Positions 37,018 to 45,362 of a stretch of DNA of 64,000 nucleotides are shown here, one piece after another (position 1 is the stretch's first letter; every line of letters begins with the position of its first letter). The stretch spans positions 6,041,375 to 6,105,374 of the forward strand of contig SJPJ01000001.1 of assembly GCA_007859835.1 (NCBI GenBank). The letters run 5' to 3'. The stretch is from Novipirellula herctigrandis (GTDB lineage: Bacteria > Planctomycetota > Planctomycetia > Pirellulales > Pirellulaceae). A program made the translations under genes and the position numbers. The notes beneath the pieces are model-generated. The model saw only the letters and a list, made by a program, of their open reading frames with translations, made no database searches and was not told the DNA's origin.

Positions 37018-37440
37018 ATGAACGTAACGACTGCTTCACGCCAAATTCTTTTACTTGCAGCTGTCTTTGGCGCCCTCGGCGTCTTGGTGGGGGCGTTTGG
37101 TGCTCACGTTCTTGGTGGTTTTTTGGAAGATCAAGGCCTGACTGCTGAAACGATAGCCAAACGTGAAGACCAATTCGATGTTGGTGTTCGCTACCATTTA
37201 GTCCATGCCGTCACTCTGCTCGCTCTGGCCGCAATTCCGTTTGGCCCAGAAGCGTTAAAGAGAAAGATTGCATGGATGTTTGTAGTGGGTCTGATGCTGT
37301 TTTGCGGAAGCTTGTACTTGCTCGTCTTAACGAATCAAACCAAATTGGGCATGGTAACGCCGATTGGCGGAGTGATCTGGATCGTCGCCTGGGCGTCGTT
37401 GGCTCGCTTGGTCATCGTTTCAAACCAGGACTCTGCGTGA
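37018..37440 (+). CDS. DUF423 inner-membrane protein
   Basis: The 140-residue protein starting at ATG 37018 has four membrane helices and the DUF423 signature: GALGVLVGAFGAHVL near the N-terminus, FDVGVRYHLVHAVTLLAL, and a last helix VTPIGGVIWIVAWASLA. This is a widespread small membrane protein of unknown function. The in-frame extension to 36919 is not membrane-like and is probably not translated. The next gene on the same strand (queD) is 284 bp away. Confidence 0.9.
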   Translation: MNVTTASRQILLLAAVFGALGVLVGAFGAHVLGGFLEDQGLTAETIAKREDQFDVGVRYHLVHAVTLLALAAIPFGPEALKRKIAWMFVVGLMLFCGSLYLLVLTNQTKLGMVTPIGGVIWIVAWASLARLVIVSNQDSA

Positions 37441-37724
37441 CGTTAGCAGCACGAGCCAGAGTCGTCACTGCTATTTGCGCGTTTGATGATCCCGTTAGGC
37501 CCAAGTTCCAACATGACCCTGTTCTAGTTCGGCTGGCTTTTGTCACCACGATCGCTCCATCGCCAATGGCTAGCCGCAGCGTTATCATTGAATAACGAAA
37601 GCCGTCATTCATAGCCTGCATTTCATTTCGACTACGGACCAGTGACCACGAAGTGGCTAAACCACAACCGAAGTGCCCCCGAAGCGGGGCACATGATTCC
37701 TTCACAAGGACGATAACGAACCCT

Positions 37725-38153
37725 ATGTCACTTAGCATCATGCGACGATTCTCATTTTGTGCTGGCCATCGCTTAGTTGGTCACGAGGGAAAATGCCAGA
37801 ATCTACACGGACACAATTACGTGGTCGAAATTTACGTCACCGGGCAAGAGCAAGACGCAGTAGGTCGCATCCTCGATTTCAAGCTGCTCAAAGAACGCTG
37901 CAAGGGATGGTTAGATGAGAATTGGGATCATACCTTTATTCTCTGGGACAAAGACGAGAACGGTTTGCGTGCGATTCGCCAGAGCGATCCCCATCGGATT
38001 TATGAATTGTCCACCAACCCAACGGCCGAGAATATGGCAATCCACTTGCTCAACGAAGTCTGCCCGAAGATCCTTGACGGCACTGGAGCCTCGGCGTTCA
38101 AAGTTCGATTATGGGAAAGCGAAGAGACATGCGCCGAAGTTGAGTTGTCGTAG
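37725..38153 (+). CDS. queD: 6-pyruvoyltetrahydropterin synthase / QueD-like protein
   Basis: The start at ATG 37725 (MSLSIMRRFSFCAGH) gives 142 residues. Zinc ligands are His in AGHRL and the two His of LHGHNY; the catalytic Cys is in KCQNLHGHNY and the catalytic Glu in WESEETC. QueD converts 7,8-dihydroneopterin triphosphate to 6-carboxy-5,6,7,8-tetrahydropterin, the second step of queuosine synthesis; close relatives make 6-pyruvoyltetrahydropterin. No other queuosine gene is next to it, and no preQ1 riboswitch was recognised in the 284-bp leader. Confidence 0.9.
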   Translation: MSLSIMRRFSFCAGHRLVGHEGKCQNLHGHNYVVEIYVTGQEQDAVGRILDFKLLKERCKGWLDENWDHTFILWDKDENGLRAIRQSDPHRIYELSTNPTAENMAIHLLNEVCPKILDGTGASAFKVRLWESEETCAEVELS

Positions 38154-38224
38154 ACAACCGTGATCGTTGATCGATCGACACTTTGGATACCTCTCGGTTC
38201 GATGCGAGTCGAGTGCACGAAAGT

Positions 38225-39808
38225 CTAATGTGCTTCGGATTTATGAAGTTTGTATTCAACGGCGTCGACTAGGGCTCGCCAACTTGCTTCGATGATGTTT
38301 TCGCTGACGCCGATCGTGCCCCACGATTCTTGTTCGTCGCAACTTTCGATGTTCACTCGCGTCGACGCGGCGGTGCCCGCACCCGAATCAACAACACGAA
38401 CTTTGTAGTCGATCAATCGCATTTTGGCGAGTTCCGGGTAGTCGTCCGCGAGTGCTTTGCGAAGAGCTGCGTCGAGGGCGTTGACCGGGCCGTGCCCTTC
38501 CGCGGCATCGAACCAGAGTTTTTCACCGACCTTCAATTTGATGACTGCTTCAGCAAAAACCGCATGCGTGTCACTATCACGATCCCCTGCGACGACGCGA
38601 TACTTGATTGCTTCGAAATGCGGTGTGAAAGTTCCGGCGATTCGTTTAACTAGTAGATCGAACGAAGCACCTGCGTTTTCAAATTGGTAGCCTTGGTTTT
38701 CTAATCGTACGACCTCGGCCAATATCTTGTCCATTAATTCACGGTCGTCGTTGATGTTGTGCCTTGTGGCCAATGCAACAATGTTACTGCGGCCCGATAA
38801 TTCACTGACCAAAATTCGTCGTTCGTTCCCGACCATTACCGGATCAATATGCTCGTACGTTTTCGAGGCCTTGTTGATCGCGTGAACGTGCATTCCTCCT
38901 TTGTGAGCGAAAGCACTTTGACCGACAAAGGGTTGGCTGTTACGCCACTGCAAATTGGCAGTTTCGTAGACGAATCGGCTGAGCTGTGTTAGCGGCTGGA
39001 GTGACTTTCCGCCGAGTACGACGTAGCCTTTCTTTTTGAGTCCAAGGTTAGCCATGACGGAAACCAGATCGACGTTGCCGCAGCGTTCACCGATCCCGTT
39101 GATGGTTCCTTGTACCTGTGTCGCTCCGGCGTCGACGGCGGCGAGCGAATTGGCAACCGCTAATTCACAATCGTTGTGGCAATGGATGCCAAACATGACA
39201 TCGAAATCGGCGAGTTCTTTTCTTGCGATCGCAGTCACTTCGGCCACTCGCTCGGGCAAGGTTCCTCCGTTCGTATCGCAGAGTGACAACCAAGCCGCGC
39301 CGGCGGATGCAGCGGTCCGAAGCGTTTGGATGGCGTAGTCGGGATTGGAGTTGAAGCCGTCAAAGAAGTGTTCCGCATCGTAGATTACTTCCGCGTTACG
39401 GGCCAGAAACTCGGCACTCTCGCCAATCAGTGCCAAGTTCTCATCAAGCGTCACCCCTAACACTTCGGTTGCATGGTAGTCCCATGTTTTGCCCACCAGA
39501 GTGATACAGGGTGTTTCGGCCGCCACGAGTGCTTTCATGCCCGGATCGTCTTCCGCCTTCATGTTCTTTCGACGCGTCATCCCGAAAGAGCACACTTTGG
39601 TCTTACCTAGATCTCGTTTTTTGATCTCTTGGAAGAACGCGACATCTTTTTCGTTCGATAGGGGGTAGCCTCCTTCGACAAAGTCGATGCCGACTTCAGC
39701 CAACCGTTCTGCGATGTTCAATTTGTCTTGCAACGAAAAGCTAACCCCTTCGCCTTGGGAGCCATCGCGAAGGGTGGTGTCGTAGATCAAGATGGGTTTA
39801 GCGTTCAT
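38225..39808 (-). CDS. cimA: (R)-citramalate synthase
   Basis: The 527-residue enzyme condenses pyruvate and acetyl-CoA to (R)-citramalate, the first step of the threonine-independent route to isoleucine. The DRE-TIM barrel shows YDTTLRDGSQGEGVSFS (about 9-25), FVEGGYP, GIHCHNDCELA and GTINGIGERCGN; a LeuA-type allosteric domain occupies the C-terminal ~130 residues. The ERLAEVGIDFVEGGYPLSN sequence separates it from LeuA and favours citramalate synthase. A hairpin terminator sits only about 43 bp before its ATG, which suggests attenuation. Confidence 0.9.
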   Translation of the reverse strand: MNAKPILIYDTTLRDGSQGEGVSFSLQDKLNIAERLAEVGIDFVEGGYPLSNEKDVAFFQEIKKRDLGKTKVCSFGMTRRKNMKAEDDPGMKALVAAETPCITLVGKTWDYHATEVLGVTLDENLALIGESAEFLARNAEVIYDAEHFFDGFNSNPDYAIQTLRTAASAGAAWLSLCDTNGGTLPERVAEVTAIARKELADFDVMFGIHCHNDCELAVANSLAAVDAGATQVQGTINGIGERCGNVDLVSVMANLGLKKKGYVVLGGKSLQPLTQLSRFVYETANLQWRNSQPFVGQSAFAHKGGMHVHAINKASKTYEHIDPVMVGNERRILVSELSGRSNIVALATRHNINDDRELMDKILAEVVRLENQGYQFENAGASFDLLVKRIAGTFTPHFEAIKYRVVAGDRDSDTHAVFAEAVIKLKVGEKLWFDAAEGHGPVNALDAALRKALADDYPELAKMRLIDYKVRVVDSGAGTAASTRVNIESCDEQESWGTIGVSENIIEASWRALVDAVEYKLHKSEAH

Positions 39809-39850
39809 GCGATATTACAAAGTGTGAAGGTTTCAGCCGCTGAGTATACG

Positions 39851-39886
39851 AAAAAACCCCCGAAGCTTTTGTTGGCCTCGGGGGTT
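39851..39886 (-). terminator. Intrinsic terminator or attenuator just before cimA
   Basis: On the minus strand, AACCCCCGAGG pairs with CTTCGGGGGTT and is followed by TTTTT. It ends about 43 bp before the cimA ATG and 230 bp after the histidine-kinase stop. There is little room for a promoter between it and cimA, so it is either an attenuator or the terminator of the upstream operon. The 307-bp gap 39809-40115 holds nothing else recognised apart from a short leader frame. Confidence 0.8.
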
Positions 39887-40115
39887 GATGGTCAATGATT
39901 GGCATCTCGATTCGATCCAAATCCGCGTTCTCCGCTGCGGCAGGCTCGGGAATCGTCCCCGCGTTAAGGCCGGCTAGTAATGCCGACAACGCTAATAATC
40001 ACGGAATCTGTGATGGGTAAAGGTGCCACAGGTTTTATCTGTTTCAAAGGAATCGGATGGGTAACCACAGAATAAGCATGAATCCTAGATTGTCAATTAC
40101 TGGGAAAGCAACCGA

Positions 40116-40745
40116 TTAAAGGCCAATCCGGGTGAACTCGATTTGTGTTGGGCCGCCCGGCTTGGATTGGACGGTGAATGAACCACCAACGATTTCAGCC
40201 CGCCCTTTCATCGACCGTAACCCAAAGCGATCCGGCGCGACTCCCTTGGGATCGAACCCTTGGCCGTTGTCTCGAATCACCAAATCAAAAGAACCGTTGT
40301 CCAAAGTCGCCTGCACCACTACTTCGGTCGCATTGCCGTGACGGATCGCATTGCGTATTGCTTCGACCGTAATTCGATAAGCCGATGCGGAAACCGGTCG
40401 GGGAATCGAAGCAGCAGACTCGGTCACTTGGAAATCAATGGTGACATTACGCAGGGTCATTTCATCGAACAGCTGTTCGATCGTCATCTGGGCAGCACTG
40501 GGCCAAGGTGTTTGCTCAAGCTCCGGAGGGTAGGCCGAATGCAGGATCGTTCGGCCCTTTTGCATTGCTTCGTCGATCCAAGCAGCTGCCTTTACCAGGC
40601 GCTCGTTGTTCGGATGCCCCGTATCCACCATGGTTTGCAATGCCGCGGAGGCTGCGAAGAGATGCGGCAGAAGAGCATCATGGATTTCATGTCCAATCGA
40701 TGCCCGTTCCATTTCAAGCAAGCGCGTTAATTCGTCTTGATCCAT
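40116..40745 (-). CDS. Soluble histidine-kinase-like ATPase, short
   Basis: The 209-residue protein consists of a dimerisation/phosphoacceptor part (ERASIGHEIHDALLPHLFAA, His19 candidate) and an HATPase_c domain with N-box EAIRNAIRHGN, G1 DNGQGFDP and the G2-region sequence FGLRSMKGRAEIVGGSF. This is the NarL-type (HisKA_3) layout. It has no membrane segment and no sensor domain, so input must come from a partner. It follows an STAS gene by 40 bp on the same strand. It might phosphorylate an unlinked response regulator. Confidence 0.82.
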   Translation of the reverse strand: MDQDELTRLLEMERASIGHEIHDALLPHLFAASAALQTMVDTGHPNNERLVKAAAWIDEAMQKGRTILHSAYPPELEQTPWPSAAQMTIEQLFDEMTLRNVTIDFQVTESAASIPRPVSASAYRITVEAIRNAIRHGNATEVVVQATLDNGSFDLVIRDNGQGFDPKGVAPDRFGLRSMKGRAEIVGGSFTVQSKPGGPTQIEFTRIGL

Positions 40746-40785
40746 TAATCTTGGTTTCCATCAAGCGAGTGCCAACCAAGATTAA

Positions 40786-41151
40786 TTAACCGAACCAACC
40801 TTTCTTGTCGAAGCTGGCCAGTGCTTTTTCTTCCGAGCCTTGGATGTCGAACAACTTGTTCAACTTCGTGATCTTGAACACTTCCATCACATTGGGTGAG
40901 ACTTCGCAGAATTTCAATGTCACCCCTTGGGCCTTACATCCTTTATTGAGCATGACCAACTTTGTGATCATTGCCGATGACATGAACGATACTCCGCGGA
41001 AGACCAGCAGCAATTTCTTGTTAACTGCTTGCGGAACGATTTCCTGCAGTTCACGTCCTACTTGCTCAATTCGTTGGGAATCAAGGATTTTGCTGTCCGT
41101 AAACCCGACTACCAAAATATCGTTGTTTGTTTGAGTCGTGACGGCCGACAT
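40786..41151 (-). CDS. STAS-domain anti-anti-sigma-type protein
   Basis: The 121-residue protein is a single STAS domain: NNDILVVGFTDSKILDS near the start, KKLLLVFRGVSFMSSAMITK with phosphoacceptor-type Ser58/Ser59, and NVMEVFKITKLNKLFDIQGS at the end. Such proteins bind and release anti-sigma kinases depending on Ser phosphorylation. It precedes the histidine-kinase-like gene by 40 bp, so the two are likely co-transcribed. Planctomycetes carry many single STAS proteins, so a role in partner switching is likely but the target is unknown. Confidence 0.85.
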   Translation of the reverse strand: MSAVTTQTNNDILVVGFTDSKILDSQRIEQVGRELQEIVPQAVNKKLLLVFRGVSFMSSAMITKLVMLNKGCKAQGVTLKFCEVSPNVMEVFKITKLNKLFDIQGSEEKALASFDKKGWFG

Positions 41152-41796
41152 GCGTTGCTTTCAGAGGTTTCAAAGAGAAGAACGGGAGATCAATCGAAGG
41201 CTTGCGCCAATCGGAGTACACCCAATAGGTTATCAGCACGACAAGCCGATGGCAATTCGTTGATTGGTTTCAAATGAAAACTCAGCGAAGCATCCCTTTT
41301 GAGGGCTAGGTTTGAATTGGCCGATTGAGTCGCTAAAGCCACGATTTTGCAACAGGCTGGGGGGGCGTCTGGACGCGTGTTCGGTGGAAGTCTTTCCGAG
41401 ACGCTTCGCCGACTTCGCTGTCTCACGCCTCAGCGAAGCACTCGGTGGTGTCGGTTCGTTTGCCTTTGGTGTTCGCCAGCGGGTGAATCGGGAACCTTTG
41501 TTCCGTTGTTACTGTAGTTCGAACGACCTGTGGATCGAGTTCTTATCGCTTCTCCGGGATCGTGGTGAGAATTTCATTTCCGGTCAGTTAGCCATTGTTC
41601 CCAAGATACGTTGACGCGTCTGACTGTTCATTTGTGCGTCATTGCCGCAGGAAATCAGGATTGAAAGGGCTAGCAATCAATTCCTGCAATATTTGCGCGT
41701 GGGCAGTGATTTCCTTAGACAGTGTCTGAAATGCAGTGGCCTTTTGTATCGCAGTCCTGCGGCAAGGTACCGGTTTTGGGGGGCCAGTTTGCAGCA
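41152..41796. other. 645-bp intergenic region
   Basis: This is one of the longest gene-free stretches. Frames of 78 codons (minus, 41190-41426) and 100 codons (plus, 41312-41614) have no recognisable domain, start context or signal peptide, and overlap each other. The promoter of the STAS operon is expected near 41152-41230. No RNA structure was recognised. Confidence 0.55.
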
Positions 41797-42429
41797 CTAT
41801 CGGCATACCAGATCGTAGCAGTCGAACCAAAGGTCTCGTAGGTTGACCGTTTCGCTGGCCATCCGTCGTTGGACTTCGTTCATCACTAAGCGTTTCTGGT
41901 CCGAAGGAATACCGTCAATCAATTGCTCGGTCAGTTCCTGGACTAATTCTGCTGAGAGTGTAGTCCGGTGCAGCGTCTTGAATCCGAGGATGGGGTGATG
42001 GCTGGTTGCCAAAACCTGTTGGCCACGTCGCTTGGCTCGTATTCCTATGACCAGGATTGCGGGGAAGCTGAGTTGTTCCAATCCATCGATGATCAAAAGT
42101 CCCCCCGATTTGATGCGGCTTTGCTCGCGAGTGACTTGATCTCGGGTTTGGTTGTGATGGCACCAGCGGTTTGTTTTCGGCTCGCGTGCGCAGAGTAGGA
42201 CTTCGCCTATCGTATCGAATCGATTTGAAAGGAGGGGGGCAAGCGAACGAATGAGGGTCGATTTGCCTGTGCCATGGTTCCCAACAATCGCCGAGAAACG
42301 GTTTTCGGGGATTCGGTCAACTAATTCTTGGAGCGGACCGGTCGAAACGGGGCGACTCGAAAAACGATATGAAATCGCTCCAGGACGCACAAAACGTGTA
42401 CAGAACGGATTCGAAGCCTGTCGTTCCAC
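41797..42429 (-). CDS. P-loop ATPase, ABC-like, partner of arrestin-like proteins
   Basis: The 210-residue protein (GTG start at 42429, directly after the stop of the preceding gene) has Walker A GNHGTGKST (50-58) and Walker B LLIIDGLEQ (111-119). A signature-like segment and a C-terminal sensor-like region (VRQ-less, ending DLWFDCYDLV) follow. The His-rich TSHHPILGF may correspond to the switch motif. It resembles small ATP-binding proteins that regulate assemblies, not a transporter NBD, since no membrane partner with ABC features is nearby. It is the last gene of a tight three-gene set. Function unknown. Confidence 0.7.
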   Translation of the reverse strand: MERQASNPFCTRFVRPGAISYRFSSRPVSTGPLQELVDRIPENRFSAIVGNHGTGKSTLIRSLAPLLSNRFDTIGEVLLCAREPKTNRWCHHNQTRDQVTREQSRIKSGGLLIIDGLEQLSFPAILVIGIRAKRRGQQVLATSHHPILGFKTLHRTTLSAELVQELTEQLIDGIPSDQKRLVMNEVQRRMASETVNLRDLWFDCYDLVCR

Positions 42430-43023
42430 TTAGATGTTCGTATCCGCCGACTTGGCCGAATCAACGGACTGAGAGTCGGGGGCCACTGCGGAATTCGCTC
42501 GACGATTGCTTCGCGCGTGATGAACAAACCCTTTGCGGATCGTCAACCTGCGACGCTTTACATTGGGGCCAGCACCGTCAAGGTTTGTTCTTGTTGCCGA
42601 CGCATTTGCATCGGATCTATCGGCGGATGGTCTGGTCGTTGGCTCGGGCGTAACGACTCGGCGGCTTGAGACGAGATAAAAGGGCTGTTCGGTGACAATT
42701 TCGCGTCCCCCTTCGACAAACAAACGGAGTCGAATGCACCACTGAAGATGGATCAAATGCCCGTGGTAGCTCAACGGCGTACAAGGTAATTTGCAAGAGA
42801 TCGATTGGGAGTCGGCAATTCCAAGCTGACGAAGTTGGTTCTCATCAAGCCGGTGAAAATGATGGACGTGTAAGTCCTCATCCCCTTTGCCTTCGGTGTG
42901 CCACAGTACCGAAACTTCCAAACCTTGAAGTTGGTCCAGCGGTACTCGGCTGATTCGCCATTGAGTCGTAAGCGATTCACCCGCCTCGTAAGTCCCGTCT
43001 TCACGACATAGGCATACGTTCAC
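42430..43023 (-). CDS. Small arrestin-fold candidate protein
   Basis: A GTG start at 43023 overlaps the upstream stop as GTGA (43020-43023), so I prefer it to the in-frame ATG at 43128; the product is 197 residues. The N-terminal ~120 residues have arrestin-like strand motifs: REDGTYEAGESLTTQWRIS, GLEVSVLWHTEGKGDEDL and PLSYHGHLIHLQWCIRLRLF. A basic, disordered tail (about 125-197) is rich in Arg and Asn. The next gene, an ATPase, starts one base after its stop. Function is unknown; the arrestin-like reading is based on patterns only. Confidence 0.6.
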   Translation of the reverse strand: MNVCLCREDGTYEAGESLTTQWRISRVPLDQLQGLEVSVLWHTEGKGDEDLHVHHFHRLDENQLRQLGIADSQSISCKLPCTPLSYHGHLIHLQWCIRLRLFVEGGREIVTEQPFYLVSSRRVVTPEPTTRPSADRSDANASATRTNLDGAGPNVKRRRLTIRKGFVHHARSNRRANSAVAPDSQSVDSAKSADTNI

Positions 43024-44096
43024 CGCGGGCTGCGTTTCGGCGGCACCTCGGGTGGGTGAACGATGACGGGAAAACTTCGGCAGAACGATGGCCAAGGGCG
43101 TGACTCTCCGGAAACGATGATCTTCCAACGAATCGCATTATGAGAACCGACGAAAGAATGCATGACGTTCTCGGGAAGATCGATACCTAATTGTTGTTCC
43201 CAAGGGGCTTGTGGGTCAACCTCAACATCGCGAGTATTCGAGATAACCTGAGTAAATGCATCATGCTTTTCGACCCGAACATCCGTTCCTTGACGGTAAA
43301 ACGTCTGTTCTTCACAGCACAAAATAATTTTTAGTCTTCTCAGCCGCAACCGTCCCATTTGGCAAACATACAAGCGATAGGTCTCGCCCGGGACCAGTGG
43401 ATGGTTGCTGATTTCAACGATTGTGGAACCTACGCCAGCGATTCGGCGCAGCCCGAGGATGAACGAACGGAACGACCAATAGGCAATCCCGCCAAGTGGC
43501 CCCAACAGGCACATCAAGATGTAACGTGGCCGGCCGTAGTAAAATCCTGACACCACCACAGCCAGTAAGACGAACCAAACCGTGCTCCATAGCAACGCCA
43601 ACATCGCTGGTCCCGCGATACCGACTTCGTCCGGGTTCTTCATTGCCAACCGGTACGTTAGCCGTTCGCCGGGGCTGTCGGTTAGCAGTCGCCCCTGAGG
43701 AACGCTGGGCAATTTCGATTCGCCGTCGGCCCCCGGGCCAATGATTTCAATCGAACTCGCCCGAGCCGCTTTGGCGGATCGGCGTTCGTGGCTGGTTGAA
43801 AGGTCGCTGAGTCGATAGAGCAACCCAGTGGCACCGCTGGCAATCAATGCGATCGATAAGATCCCAAAAATCCAAAAACTGAGTGAACTGGATAGCGTTT
43901 CGGACGACATCTCGGGGGCTCGTTCGGGGACGAACCAAGCGATCAATACGATCGACAGCCCAAACACACCGAGGAAAAACAGCGAAGCATAGAAAATCGC
44001 TTCGCCTGCAATTCCGCCGAGCGTGTTTCCGATGCGACGTTTGCCCCGCTTTTTGGTCCACGGCTTTGGGAACCACGGTTTTGAAAATCGGGGCAT
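43020..44096 (-). CDS. Membrane protein with C-terminal arrestin-like domain
   Basis: The 358-residue protein has a basic N-terminus (FSKPWFPKPWTKKRGKRR), helices at about 31-55, 72-92, 160-182 and 188-212, and a cytoplasmic or periplasmic linker between (about 95-155) with a GPGADGESK-type stretch. The C-terminal ~140 residues look like an arrestin/Spo0M-type beta-sandwich: NHPLVPGETYRLYVCQMGRL, GIDLPENVMHSFVGSHNAI and RWKIIVSGESRPWPSFC. The stop overlaps the next gene in GTGA. It probably anchors a complex of the two downstream proteins at the membrane. Function unknown. Confidence 0.6.
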   Translation of the reverse strand: MPRFSKPWFPKPWTKKRGKRRIGNTLGGIAGEAIFYASLFFLGVFGLSIVLIAWFVPERAPEMSSETLSSSLSFWIFGILSIALIASGATGLLYRLSDLSTSHERRSAKAARASSIEIIGPGADGESKLPSVPQGRLLTDSPGERLTYRLAMKNPDEVGIAGPAMLALLWSTVWFVLLAVVVSGFYYGRPRYILMCLLGPLGGIAYWSFRSFILGLRRIAGVGSTIVEISNHPLVPGETYRLYVCQMGRLRLRRLKIILCCEEQTFYRQGTDVRVEKHDAFTQVISNTRDVEVDPQAPWEQQLGIDLPENVMHSFVGSHNAIRWKIIVSGESRPWPSFCRSFPVIVHPPEVPPKRSPR

Positions 44097-44125
44097 GGAT
44101 GAAAGACGACTTGCTTACCTAAAGA

Positions 44126-44404
44126 CTAAACAGAAGCCGGCTTTTGGCCAGGACGGTAAAAACCAAGAGCTTCGAGGGCGGCGTAAACTTCCTCGAGTGT
44201 CTTTTCACCAAAGTTGCTGATCCCAAGTAACTTGCGAGGCGTCGCATGAAGCAGGTCACGAACAGTCAAGATGCCCGTTTCCTCTAAACAATTCGTTGTT
44301 CGAACGGACAGCCCCATTTCGGCAATGCTCAAGTCCAACCGTTCGTGACGTAGACGGGCCTCTTCTTCCGCTCGGCTAATAGGAATACGCGTCATTGTGT
44401 CCAA
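44126..44404 (-). CDS. Stand-alone RNA polymerase alpha C-terminal-domain protein
   Basis: The whole 92-residue protein is an alpha-CTD: GLSVRTTNCLEETGILTVRD followed by LLGISNFGEKTLEEV. Residues matching E. coli DNA contacts Arg265 and Asn268 are Arg35 and Asn38; Gly296 and Lys298 match Gly66 and Lys68. There is no alpha N-terminal domain. It could bind UP elements or activators without belonging to core polymerase, competing with or titrating them. It lies 29 bp downstream of the membrane arrestin-like gene's start, on the same strand. No SD seen. Confidence 0.85.
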   Translation of the reverse strand: MDTMTRIPISRAEEEARLRHERLDLSIAEMGLSVRTTNCLEETGILTVRDLLHATPRKLLGISNFGEKTLEEVYAALEALGFYRPGQKPASV

Positions 44405-44721
44405 CTCCCTGAATTCAATGATTTGGTTCGGTTTCCGAACGTGTCAGATTACTATCCCAACATACCTGTTCGGAGAAGACGAGATATTAGGAGATTCCGC
44501 CGCAATTGGCAAACGTCCCAACCCGAAAAACGAAAAGGTTTTCGCAGGGCGTTATGAAAGCAAATTATTTGAGACGAGACAGGGCTGGCTGTAGCATGCC
44601 GAAAAAGCTCACCGAATCACTCGCATTGTGACGGCCTCGTTGCTGCTGCGGCGGCAAACGCATGGGCCGTCACACCCAAGGCGCATCGCATGCTCTATCT
44701 CACACTGCGTTGACACTCGGG
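44405..44721. other. 317-bp intergenic region
   Basis: It lies between the minus-strand alpha-CTD gene and the minus-strand ACT gene. It holds the promoter of the alpha-CTD gene. No gene, repeat or terminator was recognised. Confidence 0.55.
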
Positions 44722-45306
44722 TCACGCGTCTCCGATTGGGTCGTCGCTTAAGTCCCCTTCGGTGATCATCTGGAAGCCTTTCTCTTGCAGCGTCTTCATG
44801 GCGAACTCAATGTTTTCGACCATGATTGCGACGGCGGGCTTGCCGTGAGGGCGAACGAACAAGGGGTAGGCTTGGACGATGTTCAATTCGGCCTGCAATA
44901 ATGCGGTACAGACTCGCAACAACGGTTGGGGGCCTTCGGGCAATTCGATTCCAACCAGGTCGGTTTCGATGATCGCTAATCCACTTCGCTCTAGAATTTC
45001 ACGTCCCCGATCGGCATCGCTCACTAGGAAACGAACAAATGCGCATTCGGCGGCGTCATTGATCGACAAGGCACAGATTCGAATCCCTGTGCCTTCGAAT
45101 CGTTTGACGACTTCAAGCAGTTGGCCGACACGGTTTTCGAGAAAGACCGTGAATTGACGAAGTGCGGGGTAATTCCGCCCGCGAGCGGTTTCAAATGCGG
45201 TTCCTGAACCCGAACCTTCGCTAATGTCCATGCTGTGCTCGTCTTGAAGCGTAAATGCTGGTAAAAATCTGCTTTCAGTGTAGGCTTCGGCCACGCTGTT
45301 GGTCAA
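44722..45306 (-). CDS. ACT-domain protein
   Basis: The 194-residue frame has an alternative start at ATG 45231 (169 residues). Two ACT-like modules follow: YPALRQFTVFLENRVGQLLE (about 46-65) and LLRVCTALLQAELNIVQAYP (about 127-146). ACT domains bind amino acids and regulate enzymes; here there is no attached catalytic domain. The sequence NRVGQL is typical of ACT proteins next to acetolactate-synthase-like regulators. Possible ligand: an amino acid. It is divergent from the thioesterase gene. Confidence 0.75.
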   Translation of the reverse strand: MTNSVAEAYTESRFLPAFTLQDEHSMDISEGSGSGTAFETARGRNYPALRQFTVFLENRVGQLLEVVKRFEGTGIRICALSINDAAECAFVRFLVSDADRGREILERSGLAIIETDLVGIELPEGPQPLLRVCTALLQAELNIVQAYPLFVRPHGKPAVAIMVENIEFAMKTLQEKGFQMITEGDLSDDPIGDA

Positions 45307-45362
45307 TCTTCGCTATTTTTTCGTAGGATCTGGCAATCTTGATAAAGGTAGAAGCGATAAAA

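Noticed and set aside
37441-37724. preQ1 riboswitch before queD
   Set aside because: No compact pseudoknot-like C-rich/A-rich pattern was recognised in the 284-bp leader.
41312-41614. 100-codon plus-strand frame in the 645-bp gap
   Set aside because: No recognisable family, no start context, and overlapped by another frame.
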